64,000 bases of DNA, from the NCBI GenBank assembly GCA_036804505.1, contig DAIRSI010000003.1, positions 62,001 through 126,000 on the forward strand, given 5' to 3'. The stretch comes from Phocaeicola_A sp036804505 (lineage in GTDB: Bacteria > Bacteroidota > Bacteroidia > Bacteroidales > Bacteroidaceae). Of the stretch, positions 1 to 10,257 are shown one piece after another. Every line of letters starts with the position of its first letter. Position 1 is the first letter of the stretch. The position numbers and the translations under genes were made by a program. Below the pieces are notes generated by a model. That model had not been told where the DNA came from and searched no databases. It worked only from the letters and a program-made list of their open reading frames with translations.

Positions 1-2871
1 AATATTGGATACGCAGTCATCACAAGGAGTCATGGTTGAAAGCTTCATGGCTGAATAGGAAAGAAGATCCTGTCCGAGTACACCATACATATAAATCGAG
101 AAATCCCAATTCTTATAACTTGCATTCAAGTTTAATCCGTAGTTCAAATCTGGGAATCCGTTTCCAAGTACACACATATCATTACTGTCGATATGACCGT
201 CACCGTTGATATCTTTATATTTTAAATCTCCAAGTTGAGTCTTTGTTTCCTGATATTGAGTGAATCCGGCTGCAACAGCCTTGGCATTCAATTGGTCGAG
301 TTCTGCCTGGCTAGTAAAGATGCCATCGCACTTATATCCGTAAAAAGAACCTACAGCATAACCTTCACGGCAGATTGAGTGGTTGTCCCAATGAAGTCCT
401 CCACCTACTGCACCTACATTGCTACCGTCGTTTGTAGTTCCGGAGTTCGTATTGAATAAATCGGAACCGCATTCGATAACCTTATTACTTAATGTAGAAC
501 CTGTCAATGTGGCTCCGAAAGTCCAGTCACTTCCAACCTTTGTATTGTAAGCTACACTGAATTCGAATCCTTTGTTGCGAATTTTACCGAAGTTAGTATA
601 AACTGAAGAGAAACCGGTAGAAGGACGCATAGTCTGATATAATAACAGATCTTTGGCAGTACGGACGAAATAATCCATGGTGATGTTCAACTTGTTGTTG
701 AATAACCCTAAATCTATACCTCCATTCCATTGTTCATTGGTTTCCCATTTCAAATTGGTATCTATGACGCTTTGTTGAGCATATCCGTTTGCATTCGTGA
801 AAGCCTGACTGCTTGTCCCCATGGCATAATAATGATACAAACAATTTGAGGAACTTAATTGGTTTACAGACAAGTCTGTTGCACCACCTGCATTACCTGT
901 ACGTCCCCAACCCAAGCGGAGTTTCAAATTACTGATTTCAGGAATATCCTTCATGAAACTTTCTTCCGATACACGCCAAGCCAAAGCAGCTGATGGGAAA
1001 GTTCCCCAGCGATTACCGGAACCGAAGTTTGAAGATCCATCACGACGTACAGTAGCTGTTGCTATATAGCGATCTTTGAAACTGTACATGGCACGACCAA
1101 AGTAGGAAATGTAACGAGTTTTCAAGTTGAATGCGCCACTGCAATCTTTTGTTGACAAATCATTGGTAAGATTAATGCTGCGGATATTTGAAGCCGGAAA
1201 ATCTTTTGCATAAACATGTTGCCAATTACCTAAGCTGTTACTGACAGAATTTCCTGCCATCAATGTAAGATTATGCACATCGTTTTTCCAATTGTATGTA
1301 AAATAGTTTTCAATGGCAAGATTGTTGCTTTGTGCCGGATCCATCGAGAATTCTTCAACACCCGAATAACCATAAATGGTGATTGGCTGACCATTGTTGT
1401 AACGACTTTTTAATTGTGTCCAATTGTAACCGTCTTTTGCATAGAAATTATAGGAACCGATGCTTCTGAAGGTTAGTCCTTTGAATAACTTGATGTCTGC
1501 ATAAGCACTTGCGAAAACTTGATTGACTTTTGTCATGCCTCCTAATTCCATTTGGATTGCATAAGGATTATCAAATCCTTTTCCTATTTCATTAGGACTT
1601 GAAGTTTGATAATATATACCGTATGTGCCATCAGCATTCTTAACATTAGGGCTTACATAACTTCCGTTATCGTCAATGTAGTCCATAGTTGGAGTATAAA
1701 ATGCCATATCACGTAAGGATGACAAGTTGACGTTATTGCCTAATCCGGAGTTACTTCCATGTGATTCTGTATGAACAAAGTTAATGTCGCCTCCAATTTC
1801 GATGAAGTCTGCCACATTAGTTTTTACATTAGCACGTGCTGTCAATCTCTTATAGTTGGTGTTAACAACGATACCGTCATTATTCAAATAACCTACAGAG
1901 AATGTGGATTGAGTTTTCTCGGTACCTCCTGAAACAGACAGATCATATTGTTGTTTCAATGAAGAACGAGTCATCTCTTTTTGCCAGTCGATTGTCTTTC
2001 TCTTACCATCATATTGTGAGTCCCAAATCTTAAGTACAGGGACAGCTCCGTCTGATGCACGTGCAGCGCGTATATTACGGGCATAATCATCTGCATCACC
2101 TACTTTCAGTGTGGAAGGCAAAGTCTGAATACCGAAGTTAGCCGTAAAAGAAAGGTGTGTTGTTCCTGCTTTACCATGCTTTGTAGTAATCATGACTACA
2201 CCATTGGCACCACGGGCACCATAAATAGCTGTTGCGGATGCATCCTTTAAGACTTCAATGCTTTCAATATCCGTCGGGTTCAAAAAGTTGACATTGGTAC
2301 CTACTTGTACACCGTCAACTACATAAAGAGGATCGGCTGTTCCGTTAATGGTGGCAACACCACGTATACGAACTGCTGCATTAGCATCAGGAGCACCGTC
2401 TTGTCCGGTTACCATGACACCAGGGGCTGCACCTTGCAAGCCTTGTGCAACGTTTGTCGGTGCTTTCTTTAACATCTGCTCACTGTTGACTGAAGCAACG
2501 GAACCTGAAATATCGCTCTTTTTTGCGGTACCATAACCTACTACGACAACTTCATCCAGAGTCTTGGTATCTTCTTTCATGGTTACATTGATTGTTCTTT
2601 TGCCAGCAACTGCAATGATCTGCTGGGAATAACCGACAAAAGAAAATTCCAATTTCGCATTGGAAGGAACAGCGATAGAATAATTTCCATCGAAATCGGA
2701 AATTGTACCATTCGTGCTGCCTACCTGCACAACATTTACACCGGGAAGTGCTTCGCCGGAAGCATCCTTAATGTTACCCTTAACAGTAATGTTTTGGGAC
2801 ATTGCCCACAAAGGTATCATTATAAATATAATGAGTAACCCGAGGGACTTTTTTAGATTAATGCATTTCAT
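1..2871 (-). CDS. SusC-like TonB-dependent outer-membrane transporter, partial (3' end beyond window)
   Basis: The frame runs open from ATG at 2871 to base 1 (957 codons), so the C-terminal barrel end lies outside the window. A signal peptide (about residues 1-25, ending near WAMSQ) is followed by a carboxypeptidase-regulatory-like domain (about 27-110), a TonB-box/plug start (TLDEVVVVGYGT, near 115) and the plug motif IEVLKDASATAIYGARGANG, then beta-barrel sequence. There is no STN domain. This fits SusC proteins regulated by a hybrid two-component system rather than by an ECF sigma factor. SusC proteins import oligosaccharides across the outer membrane with a SusD lipoprotein lid; the SusD partner is expected just left of the window. 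It is divergent from the GH9 operon, and the nearest regulator is the hybrid sensor at 10256-14284. The family call is secure; the substrate is unknown. Confidence 0.95.
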   Translation of the reverse strand, partial: MKCINLKKSLGLLIIFIMIPLWAMSQNITVKGNIKDASGEALPGVNVVQVGSTNGTISDFDGNYSIAVPSNAKLEFSFVGYSQQIIAVAGKRTINVTMKEDTKTLDEVVVVGYGTAKKSDISGSVASVNSEQMLKKAPTNVAQGLQGAAPGVMVTGQDGAPDANAAVRIRGVATINGTADPLYVVDGVQVGTNVNFLNPTDIESIEVLKDASATAIYGARGANGVVMITTKHGKAGTTHLSFTANFGIQTLPSTLKVGDADDYARNIRAARASDGAVPVLKIWDSQYDGKRKTIDWQKEMTRSSLKQQYDLSVSGGTEKTQSTFSVGYLNNDGIVVNTNYKRLTARANVKTNVADFIEIGGDINFVHTESHGSNSGLGNNVNLSSLRDMAFYTPTMDYIDDNGSYVSPNVKNADGTYGIYYQTSSPNEIGKGFDNPYAIQMELGGMTKVNQVFASAYADIKLFKGLTFRSIGSYNFYAKDGYNWTQLKSRYNNGQPITIYGYSGVEEFSMDPAQSNNLAIENYFTYNWKNDVHNLTLMAGNSVSNSLGNWQHVYAKDFPASNIRSINLTNDLSTKDCSGAFNLKTRYISYFGRAMYSFKDRYIATATVRRDGSSNFGSGNRWGTFPSAALAWRVSEESFMKDIPEISNLKLRLGWGRTGNAGGATDLSVNQLSSSNCLYHYYAMGTSSQAFTNANGYAQQSVIDTNLKWETNEQWNGGIDLGLFNNKLNITMDYFVRTAKDLLLYQTMRPSTGFSSVYTNFGKIRNKGFEFSVAYNTKVGSDWTFGATLTGSTLSNKVIECGSDLFNTNSGTTNDGSNVGAVGGGLHWDNHSICREGYAVGSFYGYKCDGIFTSQAELDQLNAKAVAAGFTQYQETKTQLGDLKYKDINGDGHIDSNDMCVLGNGFPDLNYGLNLNASYKNWDFSIYMYGVLGQDLLSYSAMKLSTMTPCDDCVSNI

Positions 2872-3015
2872 AGAAAAAACAATAAATTTAGTATTAGATT
2901 AATAAAATAAATATTCTTATCTTAATATGTAAGATAATCAACTTTCTGTTTCTCTTTTTCTTATGTTTTCATTCTAGTATATTTTTTTGAGGTTTAACAA
3001 TAATTTTCATGGGGA

Positions 3016-3023
3016 CAAATTTA
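3016..3023 (-). promoter_or_regulatory. Putative -7 box of the SusC promoter
   Basis: The minus strand reads TAAATTTG, a match to the Bacteroidota -7 consensus TAnnTTTG. It would give a leader of about 140 nt for the SusC gene. No clear TTTG -33 box lies 20 bp upstream, which fits a promoter that depends on an activator bound at the adjacent dyad. Confidence 0.4.
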
Positions 3024-3064
3024 TGTAACAATTACTTAAAACTATATTGTTTTTGTTACATAAA
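3020..3064. promoter_or_regulatory. 12-bp perfect inverted repeat, candidate operator
   Basis: TTTATGTAACAA at 3020-3031 is the exact reverse complement of TTGTTACATAAA at 3053-3064. The distal half-site TGTTACA (3054-3060) begins 31 bp beyond the SusC -7 box. The same core TGTWACA occurs 31 bp beyond the -7 box of the GH3 gene at 17052. This is a plausible binding site for the AraC-type output domain of the local hybrid regulator, by inference. Confidence 0.5.
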
Positions 3065-3175
3065 CCTTTCATTCTGCTTCAGAATTATATTCATATGTAA
3101 CCAAGAATAACAGATTTGTTAACTAATGGGGTATAGAATTGATATTGATGCTAAATAACATTTGTTTTTGAATTC

Positions 3176-3202
3176 TTTGAAATGGATTTTGACTTAACTT
3201 TG
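3176..3202 (+). promoter_or_regulatory. Putative promoter of the GH9 operon
   Basis: TAACTTTG at 3195-3202 matches the Bacteroidota -7 consensus. The best -33-like TTTG (3176-3179) is spaced short, at 15 bp. Transcription from here would start near 3209. That leaves almost no leader for an ATG at 3216 but a normal one for the ATG at 3237. Confidence 0.45.
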
Positions 3203-3236
3203 GTAAACAAAATAAATGATATACCTTATTATAATT

Positions 3237-5753
3237 ATGAAAATCTGCAAATATTGGATCGTCTGTACAGTTATTTTATGTACACAGCTTGCTTTTTCAC
3301 AATCATTCAAAATAACTCCTTCCGGTTATTTTAAGAATTCAAATGTGGATGTCATGGTCTTTAATGATATCTATCCGGAAGGACATCAAGGTGGTATTTC
3401 TATTGTGATGAATGACGAACGGGTCGCAGCAATGGGGGATGTGCGTATGGAACCAACGCCCGGGCAATGGCAGGGACTTCCTAAAATCAAGAAAAGGACA
3501 GTCAGTGAGGAAGAACAGACCATAACCATACAGGCTTGTTATCCTGACTCACTGCATCACCTTGCAGGATTTAATCCGATGATATATACCGATTATGCAT
3601 TTACTTATACAATCCATGCCAAAGCAGCGGGAAACCAAATTATAGTAACCGTAGACGTGGACAAACCGGTACCAGCAAAATATGTCGGGAAAGTAGGCTT
3701 CAATCTGGAGCTTTTCCCGGGCTATCTTTTTGGAAAACCTTGGATTATGAATGACCAAACGGGCGTTTTTCCCCGACAACCTTATGGACCTACTATCAGA
3801 CAAATTAGTAACACAACTTATCCGGGAAACTATAATCCCCAAGGGAAAGCCGATATAAAGAAACTTACCGAAGGAACTTATAATCCCATGGTCGCTGATG
3901 ATGTTATTGGGGCACCTTTGGCTCAAGGTAATCTTTTTATATTGAATCCTCAGGATTCATTGTATAAAGTAACTGTAAAATCCGAAAACGGTGATATGGA
4001 ATTATATGACGGCAGACTGAATCATGCTAATGGTTGGTTCGTACTTCATTCCGATTTTTCTGAAGGGGCTACTGTTGAGGCTATTAAATGGATTATCACT
4101 CCTCAAATCTCAACAAAATGGATGTACACTCCTGTCGTGCAGACCTCTCAAGTAGGTTATCATCCCAACCAGCCGAAATATGCATATATTGAATTAGATA
4201 GTCGTGAATCAAATTTTCATACACCTATATTATATAAGGTGACAGAAAGCGGCTTGAAGGAGGTCTTGAAAACTCCTGCTGTCAAATGGGGTAATTTCCT
4301 TCGATACAATTACCTGAAATTCGATTTTTCCTCAGTCAAGGAAGAAGGGTTGTATCAAGTGAGATATAGTGATTCCTGGTCATCATGTTTCAGGATTGCA
4401 TCGGATGTATATGATAAAGGAGCCTGGCAGGCCGAATTGGAATATTTTCTGCCGATACAAATGTGCCACATGAGGGTAAACGATAAATATAGGGTGTGGC
4501 ATGGTCTCTGTCATGATGATGATGCACTGATGGCACCCGTTAATCTGAATCATATTGACGGATATGTGCAGGGTCCTTCCACCTTGACGAAATATAAGTC
4601 CGGAGATCACGTTCCGAATATAGCTATCGGTGGATGGCATGATGCCGGCGATTATGATTTGCGAGTAGAATCCCAAACGGGTGAAGCTTACATTTTGGCA
4701 AAAGCTTATGAGAACTTTCATGTGGATTATGATGAAACCTCGATTGACCAGCTCCGACATATTACCGAAATTCATCAGCCCGACGGCAAAAATGACATTT
4801 TGCAGCAAGTAGAGAATGGAGCTTTGTCTGTCGTTGCGGGCTATAAGGCTTTGGGGCGTTTGTATAGAGGTGTCATGTGTAACAGTGTAAGACAATATGT
4901 TCATTTGGGAGACGCAGCTACAATCACGGATCATAAAACAGGTACTGCTGATGATCGTTGGGTATTTACTGAGGAAAATCCTTATCGCGAACTCTCGTCG
5001 GCAGCTCATTTGGCATGTATTTCAAAGGCATTGAAAAACTTCAATGATACGCTTGCTTCACAATGTTTGGAGATTGCTAGAGAATTATATGTTAAGACAA
5101 ACGGAAACGGATGGGCGCAAAGTGCCAAAATACAGGCTGCAGTGGAGTTATTTCTTACTACGGGAGATAAAGTATATAAAGAATACGTGCTGTCACAGCA
5201 GGAATATATATCTTCTCATATTCAGCACTGCGGATGGTTCATCGGACAGTTTGACAAGGCTGTTGCCGATAAGAAATTCTCTAAAGCTATCCGGGAATCC
5301 ATGCTTCAGCTAAAAGATAGTTTTGAAAAATTCGCAACTGAGTCTCCTTATGGAATCACTCCCAATCACGGCAATATGGCAAGCGGTTCATGGGATGTAC
5401 AAAGTATGGGTTTTTCCTATTGCTTTTTACAGGATGCTTATCCGGATATCTTTAAGCCGGACTATATCTTCAATTCCATTAATTTTATATTGGGTTGTCA
5501 TCCAGGGTCCAATACATCTTCTTTTGTAACCGGTGTCGGAGCAAAGACCATGACTGCCGCGTATGGTGCTAACAGGGCCGATTTTTCATATATCCCCGGA
5601 GGCGTTTCTCCAGGTACGGTACTCATCCGTCCTGATTTGCCGGAATTGTACAATTATCCTTTTCTGTGGCAGGAAGGAGAGTATTGTATGGGTGGAGAAG
5701 CTTCCTATTACATGTATATGATTTTGGCAGCAAAGAAAATTTTAAATCAATAA
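3237..5753 (+). CDS. Secreted glycoside hydrolase family 9 protein, copy 1
   Basis: GH9 enzymes are inverting beta-glycosidases (endoglucanases, beta-glucosidases or exo-glucosaminidases). The ATG at 3237 is preferred over the in-frame ATG at 3216 because it gives a clean signal peptide (MKICKYWIVCTVILC to LAFSQS). An N-terminal beta-rich region (about 25-300) precedes a CelD-type Ig-like domain (VQTSQVGYHPNQ, near 302) and the (alpha/alpha)6 barrel. GGWHDAGDYD carries the two aspartates expected to activate the catalytic water (D469, D472), and E815 in WQEGEYCMGG is the likely general acid. It is closely related to the gene at 7663 and shares its operon with that gene and the one between. 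Secretion suggests periplasmic or surface action on oligosaccharides. The family is clear; the exact bond is not. Confidence 0.88.
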   Translation: MKICKYWIVCTVILCTQLAFSQSFKITPSGYFKNSNVDVMVFNDIYPEGHQGGISIVMNDERVAAMGDVRMEPTPGQWQGLPKIKKRTVSEEEQTITIQACYPDSLHHLAGFNPMIYTDYAFTYTIHAKAAGNQIIVTVDVDKPVPAKYVGKVGFNLELFPGYLFGKPWIMNDQTGVFPRQPYGPTIRQISNTTYPGNYNPQGKADIKKLTEGTYNPMVADDVIGAPLAQGNLFILNPQDSLYKVTVKSENGDMELYDGRLNHANGWFVLHSDFSEGATVEAIKWIITPQISTKWMYTPVVQTSQVGYHPNQPKYAYIELDSRESNFHTPILYKVTESGLKEVLKTPAVKWGNFLRYNYLKFDFSSVKEEGLYQVRYSDSWSSCFRIASDVYDKGAWQAELEYFLPIQMCHMRVNDKYRVWHGLCHDDDALMAPVNLNHIDGYVQGPSTLTKYKSGDHVPNIAIGGWHDAGDYDLRVESQTGEAYILAKAYENFHVDYDETSIDQLRHITEIHQPDGKNDILQQVENGALSVVAGYKALGRLYRGVMCNSVRQYVHLGDAATITDHKTGTADDRWVFTEENPYRELSSAAHLACISKALKNFNDTLASQCLEIARELYVKTNGNGWAQSAKIQAAVELFLTTGDKVYKEYVLSQQEYISSHIQHCGWFIGQFDKAVADKKFSKAIRESMLQLKDSFEKFATESPYGITPNHGNMASGSWDVQSMGFSYCFLQDAYPDIFKPDYIFNSINFILGCHPGSNTSSFVTGVGAKTMTAAYGANRADFSYIPGGVSPGTVLIRPDLPELYNYPFLWQEGEYCMGGEASYYMYMILAAKKILNQ

Positions 5754-5765
5754 TACTATAGAGTT

Positions 5766-7640
5766 ATGAAAAAGTTATGTTTGGTTTTTACTGCTTTGCT
5801 CTGCATGTCCCTTCATGTATTGGCAGGCAATTATCAAAATTTCAAAGTGTCCGTTTATGTATGGGCCCGTGATGTCGTGAAGATGGACGATTCTCATTGG
5901 CTGGATTCTACATGGACTGCGATTACTCAGCAAGTGAAAATTGATAAAGTGTATTTGGAAACACACCGTGATATGGTCATGGTGCCGGCTTCAACCATCG
6001 AGAAAGCCAAAAAGTTCTTTTTAAAGAAAGGTGTTGAGGTTGCCGGAGGCATTACATTTACAGTCAATGAGTCCAATAACTTCGAGACATTCTCTTATGC
6101 TAATCCTGAACATCGTAAGAAAGTACAGGAGATAGCGGAGTTCACAGCCAAACATTTTGATGAATTTATTCTCGATGATTTTTTCTTTACAGATACTAAA
6201 TCCGATTTTGATATCAAGGCAAAGGGTAATAAGAGTTGGGCGAACTATCGACTTGAACTAATGACTGAGGCCGGAAAGAATCTTGTGATTGCACCAGCCA
6301 AAAAGGTCAACCCCAAAGTAAAAGTAATCATTAAATACCCTAATTGGTATGATCATTTTCAAGGATTGGGTTTTGACTTGGAACATGGACCTCAGATTTT
6401 CGATGGAATCTGGACCGGAACAGAAACCCGGAATCCTGCTTCGAACCAACATCTCCAGAATTATTTGAGCTATAATATTATCCGATATTTTAATAATCTT
6501 CGTCCGGGATACAATGGCGGTGGTTGGGTAGATTCAGGAGGAATTGATATGGGAATGGATCGGTATGCAGAGCAATTGTGGTTGACTATGTTTGCCAAGG
6601 CTCCCGAGATGATTCTCTTCAATTACTCACAGCTTCTGAATATAAAATTACTACCGCTGTTCCGTACTCCATGGCAAGGACAGGGAACCAGTTTTGATTA
6701 TGATGCCATGATGGAGCCTATTTCTGTAAAAGGAAAGTCTGTACAACCTACGACAATAGCACGGGCAGCCGGTCTGACATTCGAAACCATCGATCGTTTT
6801 GTAGGAAAACTGGGAAAACCTATAGGCATCAAATCTTATAAGCCATTCCATTCTTTGGGTGATGATTTTCTCCAGAATTATCTGGGAATGATAGGTCTTC
6901 CTATGGATATGTATCCAGCCTTTCCTGAAGGATGCCGGACAGTACTTCTCACGGAACAAGCCAAGGCCGATGCTGCCATTGTTGACAAGATGAAAGCACA
7001 ATTGGAAAAAGGGGGTGATGTCGTTATTACTTCAAGTTTATTAAAAGCTATTCCAGAGAAAATTGCCGAGATTGCAGAACTAAGATGTACGGATCTGAAA
7101 GCTATAGTCAATGATTTTGGCATGTTTGGAACTTCAAAGAAAGATATATTGATACCGCAAATCCGGTATCAGACCAATGATACATGGGAAACAGTCAGTG
7201 CGGGACGACCTTTAAAAGGGGGAGTGAGCGGCTTTCCTGTCATGCTTCGTTCGCCTTATTCAAAAGGAAACCTGTATGTACTTACCATTCCGGATGATAT
7301 GGGTAATCTGTATGATTTTCCGGATGCAGCCTTGAACTCTATCAGAAAGACTATGAGCCATGATTTGGATATTTATATCAAAGGTCCTTCCAAAGTCAGT
7401 CTTTTTTTATATGACAATAGAACCTTTATCATAGAATCATTTAACGACAATCCTGTCGAAGTTCAGGTTATGACAAAAAAATCAGTTCTCACTTTGAAGA
7501 ATCTTCTGAATAATGAATCCTTATCACCTGAAAAAGTAGAATCCTCAACCTACATGTCTGATTGGAGAAGGGTGAAAGACGATGAAAATGGCTTCAAAGT
7601 AACCTTGAAGCCTCATTCCTATCAAGTATTTTCTTATTAA
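5766..7640 (+). CDS. Secreted protein of unknown function, glycosidase-like N-terminus
   Basis: A 624-residue protein with a signal peptide (MKKLCLVFTALLCMSLHVLAG). I do not recognise a named family. The first 320 residues alternate strand and helix like a TIM barrel, and they include FILDDFFFTD (near 137), an acidic cluster of the sort found at glycosidase active sites, and WYDHFQGLGFD. The C-terminal part (about 320-620) resembles a Rossmann-like and beta-sandwich region, as in accessory domains of GH42-type enzymes. It starts 13 bp after one GH9 gene and ends 23 bp before its paralogue, so all three are probably co-transcribed and act on the same glycan. It could be an uncharacterised glycoside hydrolase or a glycan-binding protein. 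Confidence 0.75.
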   Translation: MKKLCLVFTALLCMSLHVLAGNYQNFKVSVYVWARDVVKMDDSHWLDSTWTAITQQVKIDKVYLETHRDMVMVPASTIEKAKKFFLKKGVEVAGGITFTVNESNNFETFSYANPEHRKKVQEIAEFTAKHFDEFILDDFFFTDTKSDFDIKAKGNKSWANYRLELMTEAGKNLVIAPAKKVNPKVKVIIKYPNWYDHFQGLGFDLEHGPQIFDGIWTGTETRNPASNQHLQNYLSYNIIRYFNNLRPGYNGGGWVDSGGIDMGMDRYAEQLWLTMFAKAPEMILFNYSQLLNIKLLPLFRTPWQGQGTSFDYDAMMEPISVKGKSVQPTTIARAAGLTFETIDRFVGKLGKPIGIKSYKPFHSLGDDFLQNYLGMIGLPMDMYPAFPEGCRTVLLTEQAKADAAIVDKMKAQLEKGGDVVITSSLLKAIPEKIAEIAELRCTDLKAIVNDFGMFGTSKKDILIPQIRYQTNDTWETVSAGRPLKGGVSGFPVMLRSPYSKGNLYVLTIPDDMGNLYDFPDAALNSIRKTMSHDLDIYIKGPSKVSLFLYDNRTFIIESFNDNPVEVQVMTKKSVLTLKNLLNNESLSPEKVESSTYMSDWRRVKDDENGFKVTLKPHSYQVFSY

Positions 7641-7662
7641 AAGACTATAAAAGCATTGAATT

Positions 7663-10200
7663 ATGAAGTCTCTTAAAATCAATAAAATTACAGGACTCGT
7701 TTTGGGCGGGTTATTTAGCGTAGCAGGATTGTCAGCACAGAGCTTTCAGTTGCAGCCTTCGGGTTATTTCATGAATTATGGAATCAATGTAATGGCTTTC
7801 GATGATATTTATCCTGAAGGGCATCAAGGCGGAGTAAGCCTTATTATGAATGGAAAACGATTGGCTACGAATGGAGATATTCGTCTGGAAGCGACACCGG
7901 GACAATGGCAACCGGTTCCCAAACAATTGGAAAGGAAAGCAGATGTTTCCGCCAATCAGATTGTTACCCGTTTGTGTTATCCGGATTCGGCTCGTCATAT
8001 GAGAGGATTTAATCCTATGATTTACCCGGATCTTCAACTTAAGTATACTGTAACAGTGAAGGGTACAGAAAAGGGTGTCGTTGTTACCGTAGATTTGGAC
8101 AGACCTATTCCTGAAAAATACAAGGGTAAGATAGGTTTCAATATGGAATTGTTTCCTGGAGAGATGTTCGGTGAATCTTGGATCATGGATGACGCTACTG
8201 GTGTCTTTCCTCGACAACCCAACGGACCAACAGAATCTGTTCCGACAAATCTGACTTTTGCCGGTAATTATAATTCGTCTCCTATCGGAAGTACAAACAT
8301 GGCAGATATGAATCGGTTGGTCGGAAAGGGATACAGTCCAATTGTGGCCGATGATGTCATTGCTGCTCCTTATGCGGTTGGACACAGTTTCACTGTTTCT
8401 CCGGATGATCCGCTTCGCAAGTTCATGATTTCCTCTCAACAGGAACTGAAACTCTATGATGGACGCATGAACCATAATAACGGATGGTTCGTCCTTCGTA
8501 GCGAAATTCCTGTAGGAGTTGCCAAAGGAGCTATCGAGTGGGTGATAACTCCCAATGTAACTTCTGAATGGGTCTATCCACCAGTTATACAGACATCGCA
8601 AGTAGGTTATCATCCCAATCAATCTAAGGTGGCAGTCATCGAACTGGATCAGAAGTTCAGCCAAAGACCGATGGCTGAACTGTATCGGATTGATAAGGAT
8701 GGTGCAAAGATTGTGTTGACAAATGCCGGAAAAGACTGGGGTAAGTTCCTTCGTTATAATTATGTGAAGTTCGATTTTTCTGAAGTGAAGGAAGAAGGAC
8801 TTTACCAGATTAAATATGGAGATTCCCGTTCTTCCGTTTTTCGTATTTCCAAAGATATTTATGACCGCGGTGTTTGGCAACCGGTATTGGAATATTTCCT
8901 TCCGGTCCAGATGTGTCACATGAGAGTTAATGAGAAATATCGGGTTTGGCATGATTGCTGTCATATGGATGATGCACAGATGGCACAGCCCGGTGATCAT
9001 ATTGACGGTTATTTGCAAGACGCAAATATGCTGACCAAGTATAAGGCGGGGCAGCAGGTACCCGGATTGAATGTAGGAGGATGGCATGATGCAGGGGATT
9101 TTGATCTCCGTGTTGAATCCCAGGCCGGCGAATCTTATATACTAGCTATGGCGCAAGAGTGTTTCCATCCCGTTTGTGATGCTACGACAATCGATGAGAA
9201 AGATCATTTGACCGAGATACATCAGCCGGATGGGAAGCCTGATATCCTTCAGCAAATTGAACATGGCGCTTTAAGCGTTGTTGCCGGTTACAAATCATTA
9301 GGCAGGTTGTATAGGGGTATCATATGTAATGGCCTTCGCCAGTATGTCATGTTGGGTGATGCTTCAGCTATGACCGATCGTAAGTCCGGAACTCCTGATG
9401 ACCGTTGGGTCTTTACTGAAGATAATCCGTCACGGGAACTGTCTACAGCCGCTGAATTAGCTGCCATTTCTCGCGTGTTGAAAGGATTCAATGATTCTTT
9501 GAGCGTACAATGTCTTGACATTTCAAAAACTTTATTCCAGATTACCAGAGAAGATAAGTTTTCACAGATTTCCAAAATACAAGCTGCCACTGAATTGTAC
9601 CTCACTACAGGGGAATCTTTATATAAGGATTATTTGCTCAAACAGCAACCTTTTATTGTTCAGCGCATAGCCCTGACCGGCTGGTTCATTGGCAGGGCAG
9701 CAGAGAAAATGAAAAACAAAAAATTCTCCGAATCTATACGAAATGCATTGCTGGCATCCCGCGAGCTTTTGGAGAAAGCCGGTGATGCCACTCCTTACGG
9801 AGTTCCATATCGTCCGTATATCTGGGGTGCCGGATGGGATATCCAGACATTCGGTTTTCAGCATTATTTTCTCATGAAGTCGTATCCCGATATCTTCGAT
9901 GCAAAATATTTGTACAATGCATTGAACTTTGTCCTGGGTTGCCATCCGGGAAGCAATACAGCTTCTTTTGCTTCAGGAGTGGGAGTTCATTCAGCCACAA
10001 CGGCCTATGGTGCCAATCGTGCAGATTGGTCATATATTCCTGGTGGGGTAGTTTCCGGAACTGCGCTTATCCGGCCCGATTTTCCTGAATTGCTTACCTT
10101 CCCGTTCCTATGGCAACAGACAGAATATGTTTTAGGAGGAGGGTCCTCTCACTATATGTTTTTGGTTCTTGCAGCACAGAATTTGTTAAGTTCAAAATAA
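7663..10200 (+). CDS. Secreted glycoside hydrolase family 9 protein, copy 2
   Basis: A paralogue of the protein at 3237 along its full length, with the same landmarks: signal peptide ending near LSAQS, the N-terminal motif IYPEGHQGG, the Ig-like domain start VIQTSQVGYHPNQ and the catalytic motif GGWHDAGDFD (D476, D479). E821 lies in WQQTEYVLGG as the likely general acid. All catalytic positions are kept, so both copies should be active. Divergence is spread over the whole length, so the duplication is not recent. The second copy may have a different chain-length or side-chain preference. It is the last gene before a strong bidirectional terminator. Confidence 0.88.
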   Translation: MKSLKINKITGLVLGGLFSVAGLSAQSFQLQPSGYFMNYGINVMAFDDIYPEGHQGGVSLIMNGKRLATNGDIRLEATPGQWQPVPKQLERKADVSANQIVTRLCYPDSARHMRGFNPMIYPDLQLKYTVTVKGTEKGVVVTVDLDRPIPEKYKGKIGFNMELFPGEMFGESWIMDDATGVFPRQPNGPTESVPTNLTFAGNYNSSPIGSTNMADMNRLVGKGYSPIVADDVIAAPYAVGHSFTVSPDDPLRKFMISSQQELKLYDGRMNHNNGWFVLRSEIPVGVAKGAIEWVITPNVTSEWVYPPVIQTSQVGYHPNQSKVAVIELDQKFSQRPMAELYRIDKDGAKIVLTNAGKDWGKFLRYNYVKFDFSEVKEEGLYQIKYGDSRSSVFRISKDIYDRGVWQPVLEYFLPVQMCHMRVNEKYRVWHDCCHMDDAQMAQPGDHIDGYLQDANMLTKYKAGQQVPGLNVGGWHDAGDFDLRVESQAGESYILAMAQECFHPVCDATTIDEKDHLTEIHQPDGKPDILQQIEHGALSVVAGYKSLGRLYRGIICNGLRQYVMLGDASAMTDRKSGTPDDRWVFTEDNPSRELSTAAELAAISRVLKGFNDSLSVQCLDISKTLFQITREDKFSQISKIQAATELYLTTGESLYKDYLLKQQPFIVQRIALTGWFIGRAAEKMKNKKFSESIRNALLASRELLEKAGDATPYGVPYRPYIWGAGWDIQTFGFQHYFLMKSYPDIFDAKYLYNALNFVLGCHPGSNTASFASGVGVHSATTAYGANRADWSYIPGGVVSGTALIRPDFPELLTFPFLWQQTEYVLGGGSSHYMFLVLAAQNLLSSK

Positions 10201-10210
10201 AGATGACTAT

Positions 10211-10257
10211 AAAAAAGATGTGCGTACTCTGTTACGGAGTACGCACATCTTTTTTTT
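10211..10257. terminator. Bidirectional rho-independent terminator
   Basis: AGATGTGCGTACTC and GAGTACGCACATCT form a perfect stem around a 7-nt loop, flanked by A6 on one side and T8 on the other, so it works in both directions. It ends the GH9 operon and the convergent regulator gene. The stop codon of the regulator (10256-10258) lies inside the T tract. Confidence 0.92.

Noticed and set aside
7732..9087. A 451-codon open frame on the minus strand opposite the second GH9 gene
   Set aside because: It lies wholly antisense to a gene with clear family motifs, its product has no domain and is rich in His, Ile and Ser as expected from codon-bias shadows, and the first GH9 copy shows similar fragments.
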